From assembly GCF_003675325.1 (NCBI RefSeq), contig NZ_CP033073.1, positions 806,001 through 870,000 of the forward strand: DNA of 64,000 nt. Reading direction: 5' to 3'. A program made the translations under genes and the position numbers. The notes under the pieces were generated by a model. It ran no database searches. It was not told where the DNA came from and worked only from the letters and a program-made list of their open reading frames with translations. Positions 44,684-53,503 of the stretch are shown here, in pieces (the stretch's first letter is position 1; each line of letters opens with the position of its first letter). This DNA is from Streptomyces dangxiongensis (lineage in GTDB: Bacteria > Actinomycetota > Actinomycetes > Streptomycetales > Streptomycetaceae).

Positions 44684-45979
44684 GTGACAGAGCGAGACCG
44701 AGCGGTGCGGTGCATGCTGGCGGGGCTGCTGGCCGAGAGTCATGTGCTCTCGTTCGAACGCCTGCCGTCACGGGTCGCCGAGCACGCCGCGACGGCCGGC
44801 TTCTCCCACGTGCTCATCTACCTGGGCGACCTGCGGCGCGACGCCCTGCGGCTGCTCACCGGCAGAGGTCTGGACGCCCACGCGGGCGCGCCCGAGGGCA
44901 AGGCGGTGCTGTCCGTGGAGGGGACGGTCGCCGGACGTGCCTTCCAGTACGGGCGCGTCGTGCCCGCCGCCGACACCGGGGACGGGGTCCCGGGATGGTG
45001 GCTGCCGCTCCTGGACGGCACCGAACGCCTCGGCGTGCTGCATCTGGCCTCCGCCGAGGACGGGGAGGACGTCCGCCAGGACATGCTGGCGCTGGCCTCC
45101 CTGGTCGCCATGCTGGTGGCCGGCAGCCGGGACACCAGTGACTCCTACGCCCGGCTGACCCGTATCCGGCCCATGAACATCGCCGCGGAGATGCAGTGGA
45201 CGCTGATGCCGCCCCGCACCTACGCCGACAGCCGGGTGGTCATCGGTGCCGTGATGGAGCCCGCGTACGAGGTGAGCGGGGACGCCTACGACTACGCCAC
45301 CGCCGCCGACGTCGTCCATCTGTCGATCTTCGACGCCATGGGACACGACACCTCGGCCGGTCTCACCGCCGCCCTCGCCATGGGCGCCTGCCGCAACCAC
45401 CGCAGGCAGGGAACGGGCCTGGGCGATCTCGGTGACGCCATCGAGCGGGTGCTGATCGAACAGTTCGGCCGGAGCCGCTTCGTCACCGGCGTCCTCGCCG
45501 ACCTCGACACCTCAACCGGCATGCTGACCTGGGTCAACCGCGGCCACCATCCGCCTGTCGTGATCCGGGACGGGCGCTGGTCCACCCTGCTGCGGTGTCC
45601 GCCGGCGCATCCCCTGGGAACCGATCTGCGGCTGCCGAGCACGCTCTGCCGCGAGCAGCTCCAGCCCGGTGACCGCCTCGTCCTGTACACCGACGGCATC
45701 ACCGAGGCCCGGGTCCCCGGCGGTGAGGAGTTCGGGCTCGCCCGCTTCGTCGACTTCCTGGTCCGCCATCACATCGACGGCCTGTCCGTCCCGGAGACCC
45801 TGCGCCGGCTCATCCAGGCGCATCTGCACCACAGCCGGCTGCGGGACGACGCCACGATCCTGTTGTGCGAATGGCTCGGCCCCCGAGTCGATGCCACGAC
45901 CGACAGCGCGGCGCTGGCAGGGGTGCCCGACGCCATGACCGCCGACTGGCCCGGCGTCGCGGGGCAGGAGAACCGGTGA
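44684..45979 (+). CDS. GAF plus SpoIIE/PP2C-type serine phosphatase
   Basis: 431 aa from GTG 44684 (AGGGAGG upstream). Residues 10-150 are GAF-like (SFERLPSRVAEHAATAGFSH). Residues 165-400 are the SpoIIE/PPM domain with metal motifs GDAYDYATA, FDAMGHDTSAGLTAALAMGA, LYTDGITEAR and RDDATILLCEW. Such enzymes dephosphorylate anti-anti-sigma factors, freeing a sigma factor. The RsbW-like gene at 41072 is a plausible distant partner. It lies in a short operon after the GAF/ANTAR gene. Confidence 0.9.
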   Translation: MTERDRAVRCMLAGLLAESHVLSFERLPSRVAEHAATAGFSHVLIYLGDLRRDALRLLTGRGLDAHAGAPEGKAVLSVEGTVAGRAFQYGRVVPAADTGDGVPGWWLPLLDGTERLGVLHLASAEDGEDVRQDMLALASLVAMLVAGSRDTSDSYARLTRIRPMNIAAEMQWTLMPPRTYADSRVVIGAVMEPAYEVSGDAYDYATAADVVHLSIFDAMGHDTSAGLTAALAMGACRNHRRQGTGLGDLGDAIERVLIEQFGRSRFVTGVLADLDTSTGMLTWVNRGHHPPVVIRDGRWSTLLRCPPAHPLGTDLRLPSTLCREQLQPGDRLVLYTDGITEARVPGGEEFGLARFVDFLVRHHIDGLSVPETLRRLIQAHLHHSRLRDDATILLCEWLGPRVDATTDSAALAGVPDAMTADWPGVAGQENR

Positions 45980-46003
45980 GCGCGGCGGCCCGGCGCGCCG
46001 GCT

Positions 46004-46888
46004 TCACGGCGACGTGCCGGCAGCCCCGCTCGTCCCGCCCCACCCCGTCCCGCGCAGCAGGTCGAGGGTGATACGGGCGAGTGCCTCCGGTGCCGAGAAG
46101 TTCATGGCGTGCCCGGCTCCCGGTACGGAGACCAGACGGCCCTGGGGAAGCAGTGCGGTGAGCTCCCTGGCCCATGCCTCCGGCACGATGGGGTCCCTCG
46201 TCCCGCGGGCCACCACCGCGGGCGTGCGCAGCCGGTGCAGCTTGTCCTCCACGGGGTCGCGCAGCGCGTACAGGCATGTGTGCAGGGCGCGGCGCGCGCC
46301 GCATTCGGCGTAGCTCGTGATCAGCGGTGGTGCGAGGGACGGTCGCTCCCACGGGACGTCCCGCAGCAGTCGGGCCGCCTGGGTCAGCAGCGAGCGGGCG
46401 CCCCGGTCGAAGGTCGGCCCGTTGAGCACCACGGGCCCCACCAGTTCGGGTGCGTGGACGGCGAGGTCGACGACGATCTGACAGCCGATCGAGTTGGCCA
46501 CGAGCGCCGTCGGTCCACGGCCGGTGGCGCGGAGCCAGTCGGCCAGTGCGAGGGAGAGCTGCCGCACGTCGAGGGCCTGGTCCGGCCCGGGGGTACGGCC
46601 GAAGCCGGGCAGGTCCACTGCGACGGTCCTGGTCCGCGGCGCGAGCGCCCGGGCGAACGGCAGCCAGTAGCGGTAGGAGCAGCCGAGGCCGTGGACGCAC
46701 ACCACCTCGGGGGCGTCGTACGGCCCGAGCGCGGCGGCGTGGACGCGGGTGCCGGCGGCGGCCGTGAACTCGTGGCTGTCCCAGCGGCTCAACGGGTCCG
46801 GGCCCGGCGCGCGACACCCCCCGCCGCGCCGGCCCGCGGGGTGACGGTGCTCGGCCGGCGGGCCGCGGTGCGGCGATGTCCGCCCCAC
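46004..46888 (-). CDS. Alpha/beta-hydrolase
   Basis: Up to 294 aa. The conserved part begins near residue 38 (FTAAAGTRVHAAALG), so a TTG near 46791 may be the true start and the first residues doubtful. Marks: VVCVHGLGCSYRYW (oxyanion loop), VAVDLPGFGRTPGPDQ, nucleophile elbow ANSIGC (Ser), Asp in RGTRDPIVPE and His in PGAGHAMNFSAPE. Substrate unknown. The putative N-terminus overlaps the small gene at 46789. Confidence 0.85.
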   Translation of the reverse strand: MGRTSPHRGPPAEHRHPAGRRGGGCRAPGPDPLSRWDSHEFTAAAGTRVHAAALGPYDAPEVVCVHGLGCSYRYWLPFARALAPRTRTVAVDLPGFGRTPGPDQALDVRQLSLALADWLRATGRGPTALVANSIGCQIVVDLAVHAPELVGPVVLNGPTFDRGARSLLTQAARLLRDVPWERPSLAPPLITSYAECGARRALHTCLYALRDPVEDKLHRLRTPAVVARGTRDPIVPEAWARELTALLPQGRLVSVPGAGHAMNFSAPEALARITLDLLRGTGWGGTSGAAGTSP

Positions 46889-47052
46889 CCGCCGTGGGCG
46901 ACGCCCTCACCGGGGACCGGTACGCACGGGCTGCCGTGGCCGGCCGGGGCGGGCTCCTCGGCGCCCGACCCGTCGCTGTGGGCCGGGACGAAGCAGGCGG
47001 TGGCGTACGGGCCGGGATGGTGGAAGAGCGGTCGCGGGGAGGACAGATGCAC
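46789..47052 (-). CDS. Small hypothetical protein, 87 aa
   Basis: Start GTG 47052 has an excellent ribosome site, GGAGGGGAAAGC, and the first 60 codons have strong third-position GC. The sequence is Pro/His/Gly-rich (HHPGPYATACFVPAHSDGSG) and I do not recognise it. It overlaps the 5' part of the hydrolase in another frame, so one of the two starts must be wrong or they are coupled. Confidence 0.4.
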   Translation of the reverse strand: MHLSSPRPLFHHPGPYATACFVPAHSDGSGAEEPAPAGHGSPCVPVPGEGVAHGGWGGHRRTAARRPSTVTPRAGAAGGVARRARTR

Positions 47053-47072
47053 GCTTTCCCCTCCGTCGGCGC

Positions 47073-47234
47073 TTACTTCTCCTCGAAGTCGTCGGGGCTG
47101 ATCCCCGCCTCCTCCAGTGCCTCCTCGACCGTCCGGCCCGTCGCGCCCGCGGCGGGCCGGTTGGTGGCGTCCGTGTCCCGCAGGACCTCATCGGTCGACC
47201 CGGTCTTCGGCCGGTTCTCCTCGGGAACGGTCAT
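47073..47234 (-). CDS. Small acidic hypothetical protein, 53 aa
   Basis: Start ATG 47234 with AAGGAG upstream. The C-terminus (RTVEEALEEAGISPDDFEEK) is a short acidic helix; the N-terminus is polar and disordered. Similar short proteins are common and uncharacterised in Streptomyces. Confidence 0.6.
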   Translation of the reverse strand: MTVPEENRPKTGSTDEVLRDTDATNRPAAGATGRTVEEALEEAGISPDDFEEK

Positions 47235-47753
47235 GACGACTCCTTTTCCGTACGACGAATCCTGTACGACGACACGGGACCGACTTGCCTCCATCGCGCC
47301 CTGTAAACACCTGTTTGCGCAGACCTGCGGGGGCCTCGGCCGCGCTGTCCCCGGGTGCGGGAGCGCGCACGGCGCAGGCAGGCGAGGAGAGTTCAGCACT
47401 GTACGGCGACCGCCGCCGCATGGAATCCGGGCCGGCCCACGTGACTCGGCACGCCTCCCTCCGGGCTCGGGCACGATCAACGCCCCCTGTGCCGGCCGGG
47501 TCCCCTGCGGGCCCTGGGGCAAACGGCCGGTCGGCCGGGCCGTCCGCCGATGTGGACGCGACGGCAGTCGATGGACGGCATACGGTGGCGGTCCCGGACC
47601 GGTGCTCGCCGGCTTGATGGGCCGGAACGGTACCGGGCCGAGCGCCACCGGGCCGTGGCCACGAGATGCGACAGGCTCACCGTCCGCCACGAGGCGAGCG
47701 TGCTGGTCGCAGTCCCCAACGAGTGGCTGTGACCAGCATTTCTCCAGCAGACC
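47235..47753. other. Intergenic 0.5-kb region, nothing recognised
   Basis: This lies between two leftward genes. It contains the promoter of the small acidic gene (CCTGTAAACACCTGTTTGCGCAG near 47300 is locally AT-richer, with repeated ACCTG/CCTGT words). I see no gene, RNA or terminator I can defend. Confidence 0.35.
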
Positions 47754-49001
47754 CTAGCCCAGGTTCTCGATCTGCTCGATGATCCAGCCACCGAGCTCCG
47801 TGGTCATCAGCGTATGCGGCTGGTTCTGCGAGGCGAGCCTGAAGTCGTCGAGGTCGCTCGTCTCCGGTTCGAGGCCGTCGATTTCGACGTACAGGTCGGC
47901 GTCGGTCATCACGTCGCGGACGGCGACGGCACTGACGGAAGGCACGAACGAGTGGTGCCGGATATGGGCCTCGGTCCTGAGCCCGAGGATGGGCGGCTGC
48001 TCGTTGAGCCTGTCGGCCAGGATGCCGAAGCCCTCCAGAGTGCCGCCGGGGGCCCCGTCGATCTCGGGCAGGTCGTCGGTCCGTACTTCCTTGGCCGGCG
48101 GCAGGGTCACCAGCCGCAGGTTCGCGACGAGCTGGTTGTCGCCGCCGCGCTGGGCGTAGAGGTCGGTGCCCAGGATCGCCAGGCCCTTGCCGTCGACCGC
48201 GTGTTCGCCGGGCTTGATGCCGTTGCCCTGACCGGTTCCGACACCGTTGGCGACGCCGATCTTCAAGGGGATCGCGGGCCAGTCGCCCATCCGGTCCAGC
48301 TCGGCGAGGAGCTGTTCGCGCAGTTCGTCCACGCGGGGCTTGCCGTCCCACGCATCGAGGTGCCGGGCCAGCAACTGCCGGGCGGCCGGGCTGTTGATCT
48401 GGCGGGAGAAGCCGTCATTGAGGTCCCGCGAGTAGTGCGCGAAGGCCTGAAGGCCGAGGGGGATCCAGGCGCCGCGGTGCGGGGTGTCGTACGACCAGTA
48501 GAGGCCGGTCTGGTGGTCGATCCGCTGGGACTCCATCTTGGTGAGGGCGTAGCGGGTGACGAGGCCGCCCATGCTGAAGCCGCCGACGGCGAGCCGGTGG
48601 TCACCCTGGCGCATGGCGCCGGCGCGCGTGATCGCTTCGATCGCGGCATCCGCGTTCCGCTGGATCGCGGCGCTGCGCTCGTGGAAGCCGAGGACGACGA
48701 CGTCATGCCCGCGGCGGCGCAGCTCGCTGAAGAAGGCGTACTCCCCCCAGTCCAGGCCCTGCCACAGCATGTCGATGCTGCTCGGCCCCATGTTGAACCC
48801 GTCAGCGGCGATCACGGGCTTGGTCAGCCGGTCGCCGCCCTCGGCGTAGTAGACCCAGGCGGTGCCGCCCGGGAGGTCCCACACATCGCTCGGGACCGGC
48901 GGAGTCCGGGTGGGCTGCTCCTTGGGGCCGGGGGCCAGGATGATGGGCGCGGCGGCGAGGGCTTCGCGGATCTGCTGCTCGGTGGCCTGCGGCTCGCTCA
49001 T
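47754..49001 (-). CDS. Alpha/beta-hydrolase, PGAP1/lipase-like
   Basis: 415 aa from ATG 49001 (GAAGGGG upstream). There is no signal peptide. VIAADGFNMGPSSIDMLWQG, DVVVLGFHERSAAIQRNADA and the nucleophile elbow GGFSMGGLVTRYAL mark a large lipase/esterase-type fold; LYWSYDTPHRGAWIPLG follows, as in PGAP1/lipase class enzymes. The C-terminal part (HIRHHSFVPSVSAVAV) carries the likely His. It may cleave esters or act on a polyketide or lipid; the substrate is unknown. It stands as a single gene. Confidence 0.8.
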   Translation of the reverse strand: MSEPQATEQQIREALAAAPIILAPGPKEQPTRTPPVPSDVWDLPGGTAWVYYAEGGDRLTKPVIAADGFNMGPSSIDMLWQGLDWGEYAFFSELRRRGHDVVVLGFHERSAAIQRNADAAIEAITRAGAMRQGDHRLAVGGFSMGGLVTRYALTKMESQRIDHQTGLYWSYDTPHRGAWIPLGLQAFAHYSRDLNDGFSRQINSPAARQLLARHLDAWDGKPRVDELREQLLAELDRMGDWPAIPLKIGVANGVGTGQGNGIKPGEHAVDGKGLAILGTDLYAQRGGDNQLVANLRLVTLPPAKEVRTDDLPEIDGAPGGTLEGFGILADRLNEQPPILGLRTEAHIRHHSFVPSVSAVAVRDVMTDADLYVEIDGLEPETSDLDDFRLASQNQPHTLMTTELGGWIIEQIENLG

Positions 49002-49216
49002 GGACGGACCCCTTCGAAATAGTGACGTTGCGTAATTAGATAAGCACGGAACGTGCACAATAATCCAGTGCCGTGATCTCGGAGGGTGGGAGCGGAAATG
49101 GCGGCGGAGCCCGCGACAGCCACGCAGCCGTCGACACTGTCACCCGTCCGGAGGGTCCCGAGAGCACAGCCGCCTGTCGGACGACGGGAACCGCCGGGCC
49201 CCTGTGACCAGCACTT

Positions 49217-50176
49217 TCACCACCCGGCCTGACCGGCCCGGTCGGCGACGGGGGTCCGCAGTGCCTCCAGGAGGCGGTCGGCGCCGTCTCCGACGACGCC
49301 CGCGCGGAACTCGGCGGCGATCTGGCCCGCGGTCACCCGCCCGGCGGTCAGGCACCACTGCCACCAGCGTTCGAGCCGGGGTTCGTCCAGCCGTTCCGCG
49401 GGCAGCAGGGCCGGCCAGTCGCAGGCCCGTGCCTGCGCGGTGACCTTCGCCCCGCCCTCGACCGGGTCGACGGCCAGTGCCGGTACGCCCGCGCGCAGCG
49501 CGAGGACCAGTCCGTGCAGGCGGTCCGTGACGACGAGGTCCAGCCGTGTGAGGACGGCCTCCAACTGGGCGGGCGTCGCACACAGACGCCAGTCGCGGAT
49601 GTCGAGGCGGGTGTCGATCTCCAGCCGGGCGCAGTCCTTGGCCGCGAGCCAGTGGGTGACCTGCTCGGCGACCTGGCCGTGCCGCCGCTGCCGCCCGTAC
49701 TCGTGCTGGCCGTGGGTGAGCACCACGCCGACGACCGGCCGCGGCGGGAGCGCGGGGGCACGGGCGGCCAGATCCCGGCCGGGCTCGGCGTTGCCGGCGT
49801 CCCGGGCCAGTACCCGGTGGAAGCCGGTCACGGCGGGGCCGTCCGGGGCGATCACGGAGGTTCCGACGGCGATCCGTACGCAGTGCGCGAACCTCCGGTG
49901 GAGTTCCTCGATCTGCCGGCCGTGCAGAGGGCCGCAGACGAAGACGAGGTGGGAGTAGTCCTCCGGGCGCACGTCCTCCAGATGGAGGGCCCCGGGACGG
50001 AAGCCGGGACTCCAGGCGACGTCGTGAGCGACGCCCGCGCGCCCCAGCACGTCCCGGACCCGGTCCAGGGCCAGCACGTCCCCGGCGGTCACCTCGCCGT
50101 GCAGGAAGCTGAACCATCCGGTCAGCAACAGTCTTCGGCGTGTGTCCGGGGGTGTTCCCGGCAGTTGTCCGCGCAC
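49217..50176 (-). CDS. Polysaccharide pyruvyl-transferase-family protein
   Basis: 319 aa. Marks: LLLTGWFSFLHGEVTAGDVL at the N-terminus, SHLVFVCGPLHGRQIEELHR, and the C-terminal donor-site motif DLVVTDRLHGLVLALRAGVP followed by ALAVDPVEGGAKV. Family members transfer pyruvate or related groups to cell-wall sugars. No glycosyltransferase neighbours are present. The start at 50176 lacks a clear ribosome site and may be slightly internal. Confidence 0.8.
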   Translation of the reverse strand: MRGQLPGTPPDTRRRLLLTGWFSFLHGEVTAGDVLALDRVRDVLGRAGVAHDVAWSPGFRPGALHLEDVRPEDYSHLVFVCGPLHGRQIEELHRRFAHCVRIAVGTSVIAPDGPAVTGFHRVLARDAGNAEPGRDLAARAPALPPRPVVGVVLTHGQHEYGRQRRHGQVAEQVTHWLAAKDCARLEIDTRLDIRDWRLCATPAQLEAVLTRLDLVVTDRLHGLVLALRAGVPALAVDPVEGGAKVTAQARACDWPALLPAERLDEPRLERWWQWCLTAGRVTAGQIAAEFRAGVVGDGADRLLEALRTPVADRAGQAGW

Positions 50177-50257
50177 AGTGCGGGCGGGTTCCCGGTGGGG
50201 CGCAGGGCAACCGCCGGGGCCGGCGGGACCACCCGTCCGGCCGGACGGCCGCGCGGA

Positions 50258-50452
50258 CTACTCGTTGTCGAACACGGCCTTCTGGACGTCGTTGGGACCG
50301 TCGAACTCGTCCGTCGGGGCGTCGGACAGTTTCTCGACGAGGGTGTCGTCCGCGCCGTTGCCCTTGGCCAGCGTGACGAGGTCGTCCCGGCTGGCCGGGT
50401 AGTTGGCGCCCTTCAGGGCCTTCTGGAGGTCGATCGGGCTGATGCTCGCCAT
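50258..50452 (-). CDS. DUF2795-type small protein
   Basis: 64 aa from ATG 50452 (CAAGGAG upstream). ISPIDLQKALKGANYPASRD, then DLVTLAKGNGADDTLVEKLS match the short DUF2795 helical domain widespread in actinobacteria. Function unknown. Confidence 0.75.
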   Translation of the reverse strand: MASISPIDLQKALKGANYPASRDDLVTLAKGNGADDTLVEKLSDAPTDEFDGPNDVQKAVFDNE

Positions 50453-50779
50453 GGCGGTCTCCTTGCCGTCCTGAGGGCTTCGGCCTCGGCACCCGTCGTG
50501 CCGGGCCGGCCGACAGGTGCATCGTGCGCACAGGGGGTCGGCCTCCGCACGTCGGCCCGGGACGGGGCCGTCCGGTTCGTCAACACGCGCGTCGGCGCTT
50601 TGCGGTGGCGGCGGACGGGACTCGGGTGTAGCGTCGGAATCCAGCAGTCGTGGTTCCGAAGTCCCGTTCGCCCGTGATCGCAAACCACGGGCGTTCTTGC
50701 TGTTCAGCGTCTTTCCGAACCAGGGCGGCTCCTGCCGGGGCCCGAGAACGCGGGCCCGGTTCGCTCGAAGGAGACAGTG
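50453..50779 (+). promoter_or_regulatory. Upstream region of cspA, no gene
   Basis: These 327 nt separate divergent DUF2795 and cold-shock genes. TTCGTCAACACG to GGACTCGGGTGTAGCGT (50577-50635) looks like a rightward promoter with -10 TGTAGCGT. That would give a cspA leader of about 145 nt; long leaders are usual for cold-shock mRNAs. Positions are tentative. Confidence 0.4.
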
Positions 50780-50983
50780 ATGGCCAGCGGTACGGTCAAG
50801 TGGTTCAACAGCGAGAAGGGCTTCGGCTTCATCGAGCAGGACGGCGGTGGCCCCGACGTCTTCGCCCACTACTCGAACATCGCCACCCAGGGTTACCGTG
50901 AGCTCCAGGAGGGCCAGAAGGTGGAGTTCGACGTCACCCAGGGCCAGAAGGGTCCCCAGGCGGAGAACATCCGTCCGGTCTGA
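50780..50983 (+). CDS. cspA: Cold-shock protein CspA family
   Basis: 67 aa from ATG 50780 (GAAGGAG, 7 nt spacing). A complete OB-fold cold-shock domain: [20 protein letters not shown] (RNP1) and DVFAHYSNI (RNP2). It binds single-stranded RNA/DNA and acts as an RNA chaperone. Streptomyces have several paralogues; this one has its own promoter and terminator. Confidence 0.95.
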   Translation: MASGTVKWFNSEKGFGFIEQDGGGPDVFAHYSNIATQGYRELQEGQKVEFDVTQGQKGPQAENIRPV

Positions 50984-51053
50984 TCCGGTCGGCTGGGCAC
51001 GGCACTGCCGGCCCACCCCTCTCGCATGACGGTGACGCCCCCTGAGCGGGGCA

Positions 51054-51091
51054 CGAGACCGGTCGGGCGGCCCGCCGCCCGACCGGTCTCG
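51054..51091 (+). terminator. Very strong 17-bp terminator hairpin after cspA
   Basis: CGAGACCGGTCGGGCGG (51054-51070) pairs perfectly with CCGCCCGACCGGTCTCG (51075-51091) around CCCG, 71 nt past the cspA stop. No U-tract, as is usual in this genus. Confidence 0.85.
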
Positions 51092-51092
51092 C

Positions 51093-51209
51093 ATGCCCGA
51101 CACCGTCCTGCCGGTGCGCGTCGACGACGGCCTCAGCACCGGGCTCCGCGCCGTGCGCGATCCTGAGAAGCTGTCACGGGTCGAGCGGGAGACCGCCGTG
51201 AGCCGCTGA
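51093..51209 (+). CDS. Possible 38-aa ORF or gene remnant
   Basis: ATG 51093 opens MPDTVLPVRVDDGLSTGLRA, ending in LSRVERETAVSR. Almost every third position is G or C, as in real genes, but there is no ribosome site because the start abuts the cspA terminator. It is probably a fragment of an older gene. Confidence 0.3.
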   Translation: MPDTVLPVRVDDGLSTGLRAVRDPEKLSRVERETAVSR

Positions 51210-51345
51210 GCCCGAAGGGCGTCAGTCTGATCAGCCCGAAGTCCGTAACGCGCTCGGGCGTCACGGGGGTTGATGAACCGGCGGATCGCGGGCACACGTG
51301 CTTGGTGATCTTCGTATCCAGCCGGGAGAGAGGGGCGTCACCACC

Positions 51346-52152
51346 GTGACCATGCCCGTACGCCGCATGAGCCGTCCCACCGGTTGGACTCGCCGGCCGT
51401 TCGATCTGCGCGTGACCGCCCTGTTCTTCGCGGTCCTCGCCCTCGCCCTGTGCGTCCTGGGATTCGCCGCCCGGACAGCGGCCTCGGCCGCCGAGCGGCG
51501 CCCTGTCTGGGTGGCCGTCCTGTGTCTGCTGGCGGTGTCCGCCGGGCTGGCGCTGCGACGCCGGCGGCGCCGCCTGTCCCCGGCGCGGACCGCTCAGCGG
51601 GCCGCCGTGGCGCTGGAGGAGGCGGCACACACGGCGCTGGAGGAGCTGCGGGCGCCCGCGCCCGAGGTCCCGGCCGCGTTCGTGCCCCGGCAGGCCGAGG
51701 CGGACCGCGATCTCCCCTCCCCCGCCCTCCTCCCCGCCCCTGACACCGTCGACTACGGCGCCCTCGACGCCGACGAGTTCGAGCAGGCCGTGGCCGCGCT
51801 GTGTGAACGGGACGGCTGTACGGCCGTGGAAGTCGTGGGCGGCGCGGGCGACTTGGGCGCCGACGTGCTGGCCATGGCACCGGACGGGCGGCGGATGGTC
51901 GTCCAGTGCAAACGGTACGGCGATGCGAACCGCGTCGGCTCGCAGGACCTCCAGCGCTTCGGCGGTACCTGCTACACCGTGCACGAGGCCGATGTCGCGG
52001 TCCTCGTCACCACCAGCGACTTCACGGCGCCGGCCGTCGAGTACGCCGAGCAGTGCGGGATACTGTGCCTGAACCGCGCGGCCCTGGACGCCTGGAGCGA
52101 CGGCACCGGCCCGGCGCCGTGGCTGCTCGTGGACGTCAGCGGTCCCTGCTGA
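51346..52152 (+). CDS. Membrane-anchored Mrr-like restriction endonuclease domain protein
   Basis: 268 aa from GTG 51346. Two membrane helices (residues about 20-65), a charged linker, then a restriction-endonuclease-like domain: ALDADEFEQAVAALCERDGC, GAGDLGADVLAM (Asp), VVQCKRYG (QxK) and the DVAVLVTTSDFT strand. Mrr-cat proteins cleave modified DNA; versions behind membrane helices are known across Streptomyces and their role is unclear. The 3' end overlaps a convergent gene by 17 nt. Confidence 0.85.
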   Translation: MTMPVRRMSRPTGWTRRPFDLRVTALFFAVLALALCVLGFAARTAASAAERRPVWVAVLCLLAVSAGLALRRRRRRLSPARTAQRAAVALEEAAHTALEELRAPAPEVPAAFVPRQAEADRDLPSPALLPAPDTVDYGALDADEFEQAVAALCERDGCTAVEVVGGAGDLGADVLAMAPDGRRMVVQCKRYGDANRVGSQDLQRFGGTCYTVHEADVAVLVTTSDFTAPAVEYAEQCGILCLNRAALDAWSDGTGPAPWLLVDVSGPC

Positions 52153-52720
52153 CCGAGGTCGTGGCCCTGCGCAGGCCGCGGTGACGGTCGGGATTCACCG
52201 CGGCGGTCAGGCCGTTGAGCTGGAGCCGGGTGCCGCCGCGCAGATGGGCGAGGTCCTGGGTGCCGTCGCCGGTGGGGACGAGCCAGGTGAACTGCTCGGT
52301 CCAGGTCAGGCGGGATCCGATGGGGTCGTCGGCCAGTTCGACGGTGACCAGGGAGACCCAGCGGCGCCTGCCGTCGACCTCCGCCTCGTAGACGTACAGG
52401 ATGCGGGAGTCCGGCACGATGTCCACGAACCGCGAGCGGTAGGCGAGGTGTTCCTCGGTGTCGCCGTTGACGAAGACGTTCCGGGCGCTCTCGCCACCGC
52501 CGACCCGGAAGTCCAGCTCGTGCTCGGCGGTGGAGGAACTGCCGGGGAGGCGGAACCAGCGCCGCCGCACGGACGGGTCGGCGAAGCCCCGGAAGACCTC
52601 GGCCCGCGCCACCGTGAAGTCCAGGTCGAGCGAGAACGAGCCGTGTAACGCGGGTGGTGGTGCGTCACCGGTGGAGGGAGAACCCGTTTCCGCCCGTGTG
52701 ACCTGACCGGCAGCGTCCAT
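52136..52720 (-). CDS. SRPBCC/AHSA1-like ligand-binding protein
   Basis: 194 aa from ATG 52720. FSLDLDFTVARAEVFRGFAD, PSVRRRWFRLPGSSST and TSRFVD-type strands, with LTWTEQFTWLV near the end, form the helix-grip (START/SRPBCC) fold of AHSA1-like proteins and polyketide cyclases. It is the outermost leftward gene of the AHBA region and may mark the cluster boundary. The gap to the hydrolase is 22 nt, so they are probably co-transcribed. Confidence 0.75.
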   Translation of the reverse strand: MDAAGQVTRAETGSPSTGDAPPPALHGSFSLDLDFTVARAEVFRGFADPSVRRRWFRLPGSSSTAEHELDFRVGGGESARNVFVNGDTEEHLAYRSRFVDIVPDSRILYVYEAEVDGRRRWVSLVTVELADDPIGSRLTWTEQFTWLVPTGDGTQDLAHLRGGTRLQLNGLTAAVNPDRHRGLRRATTSVSRDR

Positions 52721-52742
52721 TGGATCAACGTAACACAGGCCG

Positions 52743-53435
52743 TCAGAGCCAGCCTTCCAACGACTTGAGGAAGCCGTCGACGTCGTCCCGGTGGATGCAG
52801 TGACCCGTGTCCGGCACGTACACCACCTCGAAACCGCGCTCGCGCAGCCGCTCCGCCAGCTCGTCCGGTACGAGGTGGTGGTCGCCGGCGCCCTGGACGA
52901 GTGAGGGCACCTCGGCGCGGGCGGGGATGAGGTCCCTGTCGCTCTGGAGCCACTCGATGGCCCGGACGTCCCAGCGGGCGTATCCGGCGAGTTCGGCCTC
53001 GATGTCCTCGGGGAGCCAGCGCGGGCAGAGCTGGCGGATGCTCTCGGCGGTGGCCGACTTGGTGGCCTGCGCGAACTCCCGCACCTCGTCGACCGATCGG
53101 GCGCCGAGCCGCCACGCGGGGTCGCTGTAGACGACGCGGGCCGGGCGCAGGCCGGGCACCGCGAGAGCGAGCACGGGCGCACCGAAGGAGTGGGCGACGG
53201 CGAGGTCGACGCCGGCCGGGACGGACTCGACCAGGTCGGCGGCGAGCAGCTCGGGCGTGTACTCGTCGGCGTGCGGGCTGTCGCCGTGGCCGCGCAGGTC
53301 GGGCATGATCACTCGGTAACCGCGGGCGGTGAGCAGCGGGGCCACCCGGCGCCAGGTGTCCGCCGACGACATCACGCCGTGGACGAGCAGCGCCGACCGG
53401 TCTCCGTCGCCGGCCTCGTGCAGTGCGAGCTTCAT
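52743..53435 (-). CDS. Alpha/beta-hydrolase, co-directional with the AHBA genes
   Basis: 230 aa from ATG 53435. ALLVHGVMSSADTWRRVAPL, MPDLRGHGDSPHADEY, nucleophile AHSFGAPVLALA, Asp in VQGAGDHHLVPDE and His in DTGHCIHRDDVDGF give a full catalytic triad. It lies 68 nt after the rifJ homologue. A role in the ansamycin pathway is possible; substrate unknown. Confidence 0.85.
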   Translation of the reverse strand: MKLALHEAGDGDRSALLVHGVMSSADTWRRVAPLLTARGYRVIMPDLRGHGDSPHADEYTPELLAADLVESVPAGVDLAVAHSFGAPVLALAVPGLRPARVVYSDPAWRLGARSVDEVREFAQATKSATAESIRQLCPRWLPEDIEAELAGYARWDVRAIEWLQSDRDLIPARAEVPSLVQGAGDHHLVPDELAERLRERGFEVVYVPDTGHCIHRDDVDGFLKSLEGWL

Positions 53436-53503
53436 GAGCGGGGTCCTTTCGACACGCGGTGGCGGTCAGGTGCGGGCGCGGCCGGGGGCCGGCCCGGCGG
53501 TCG

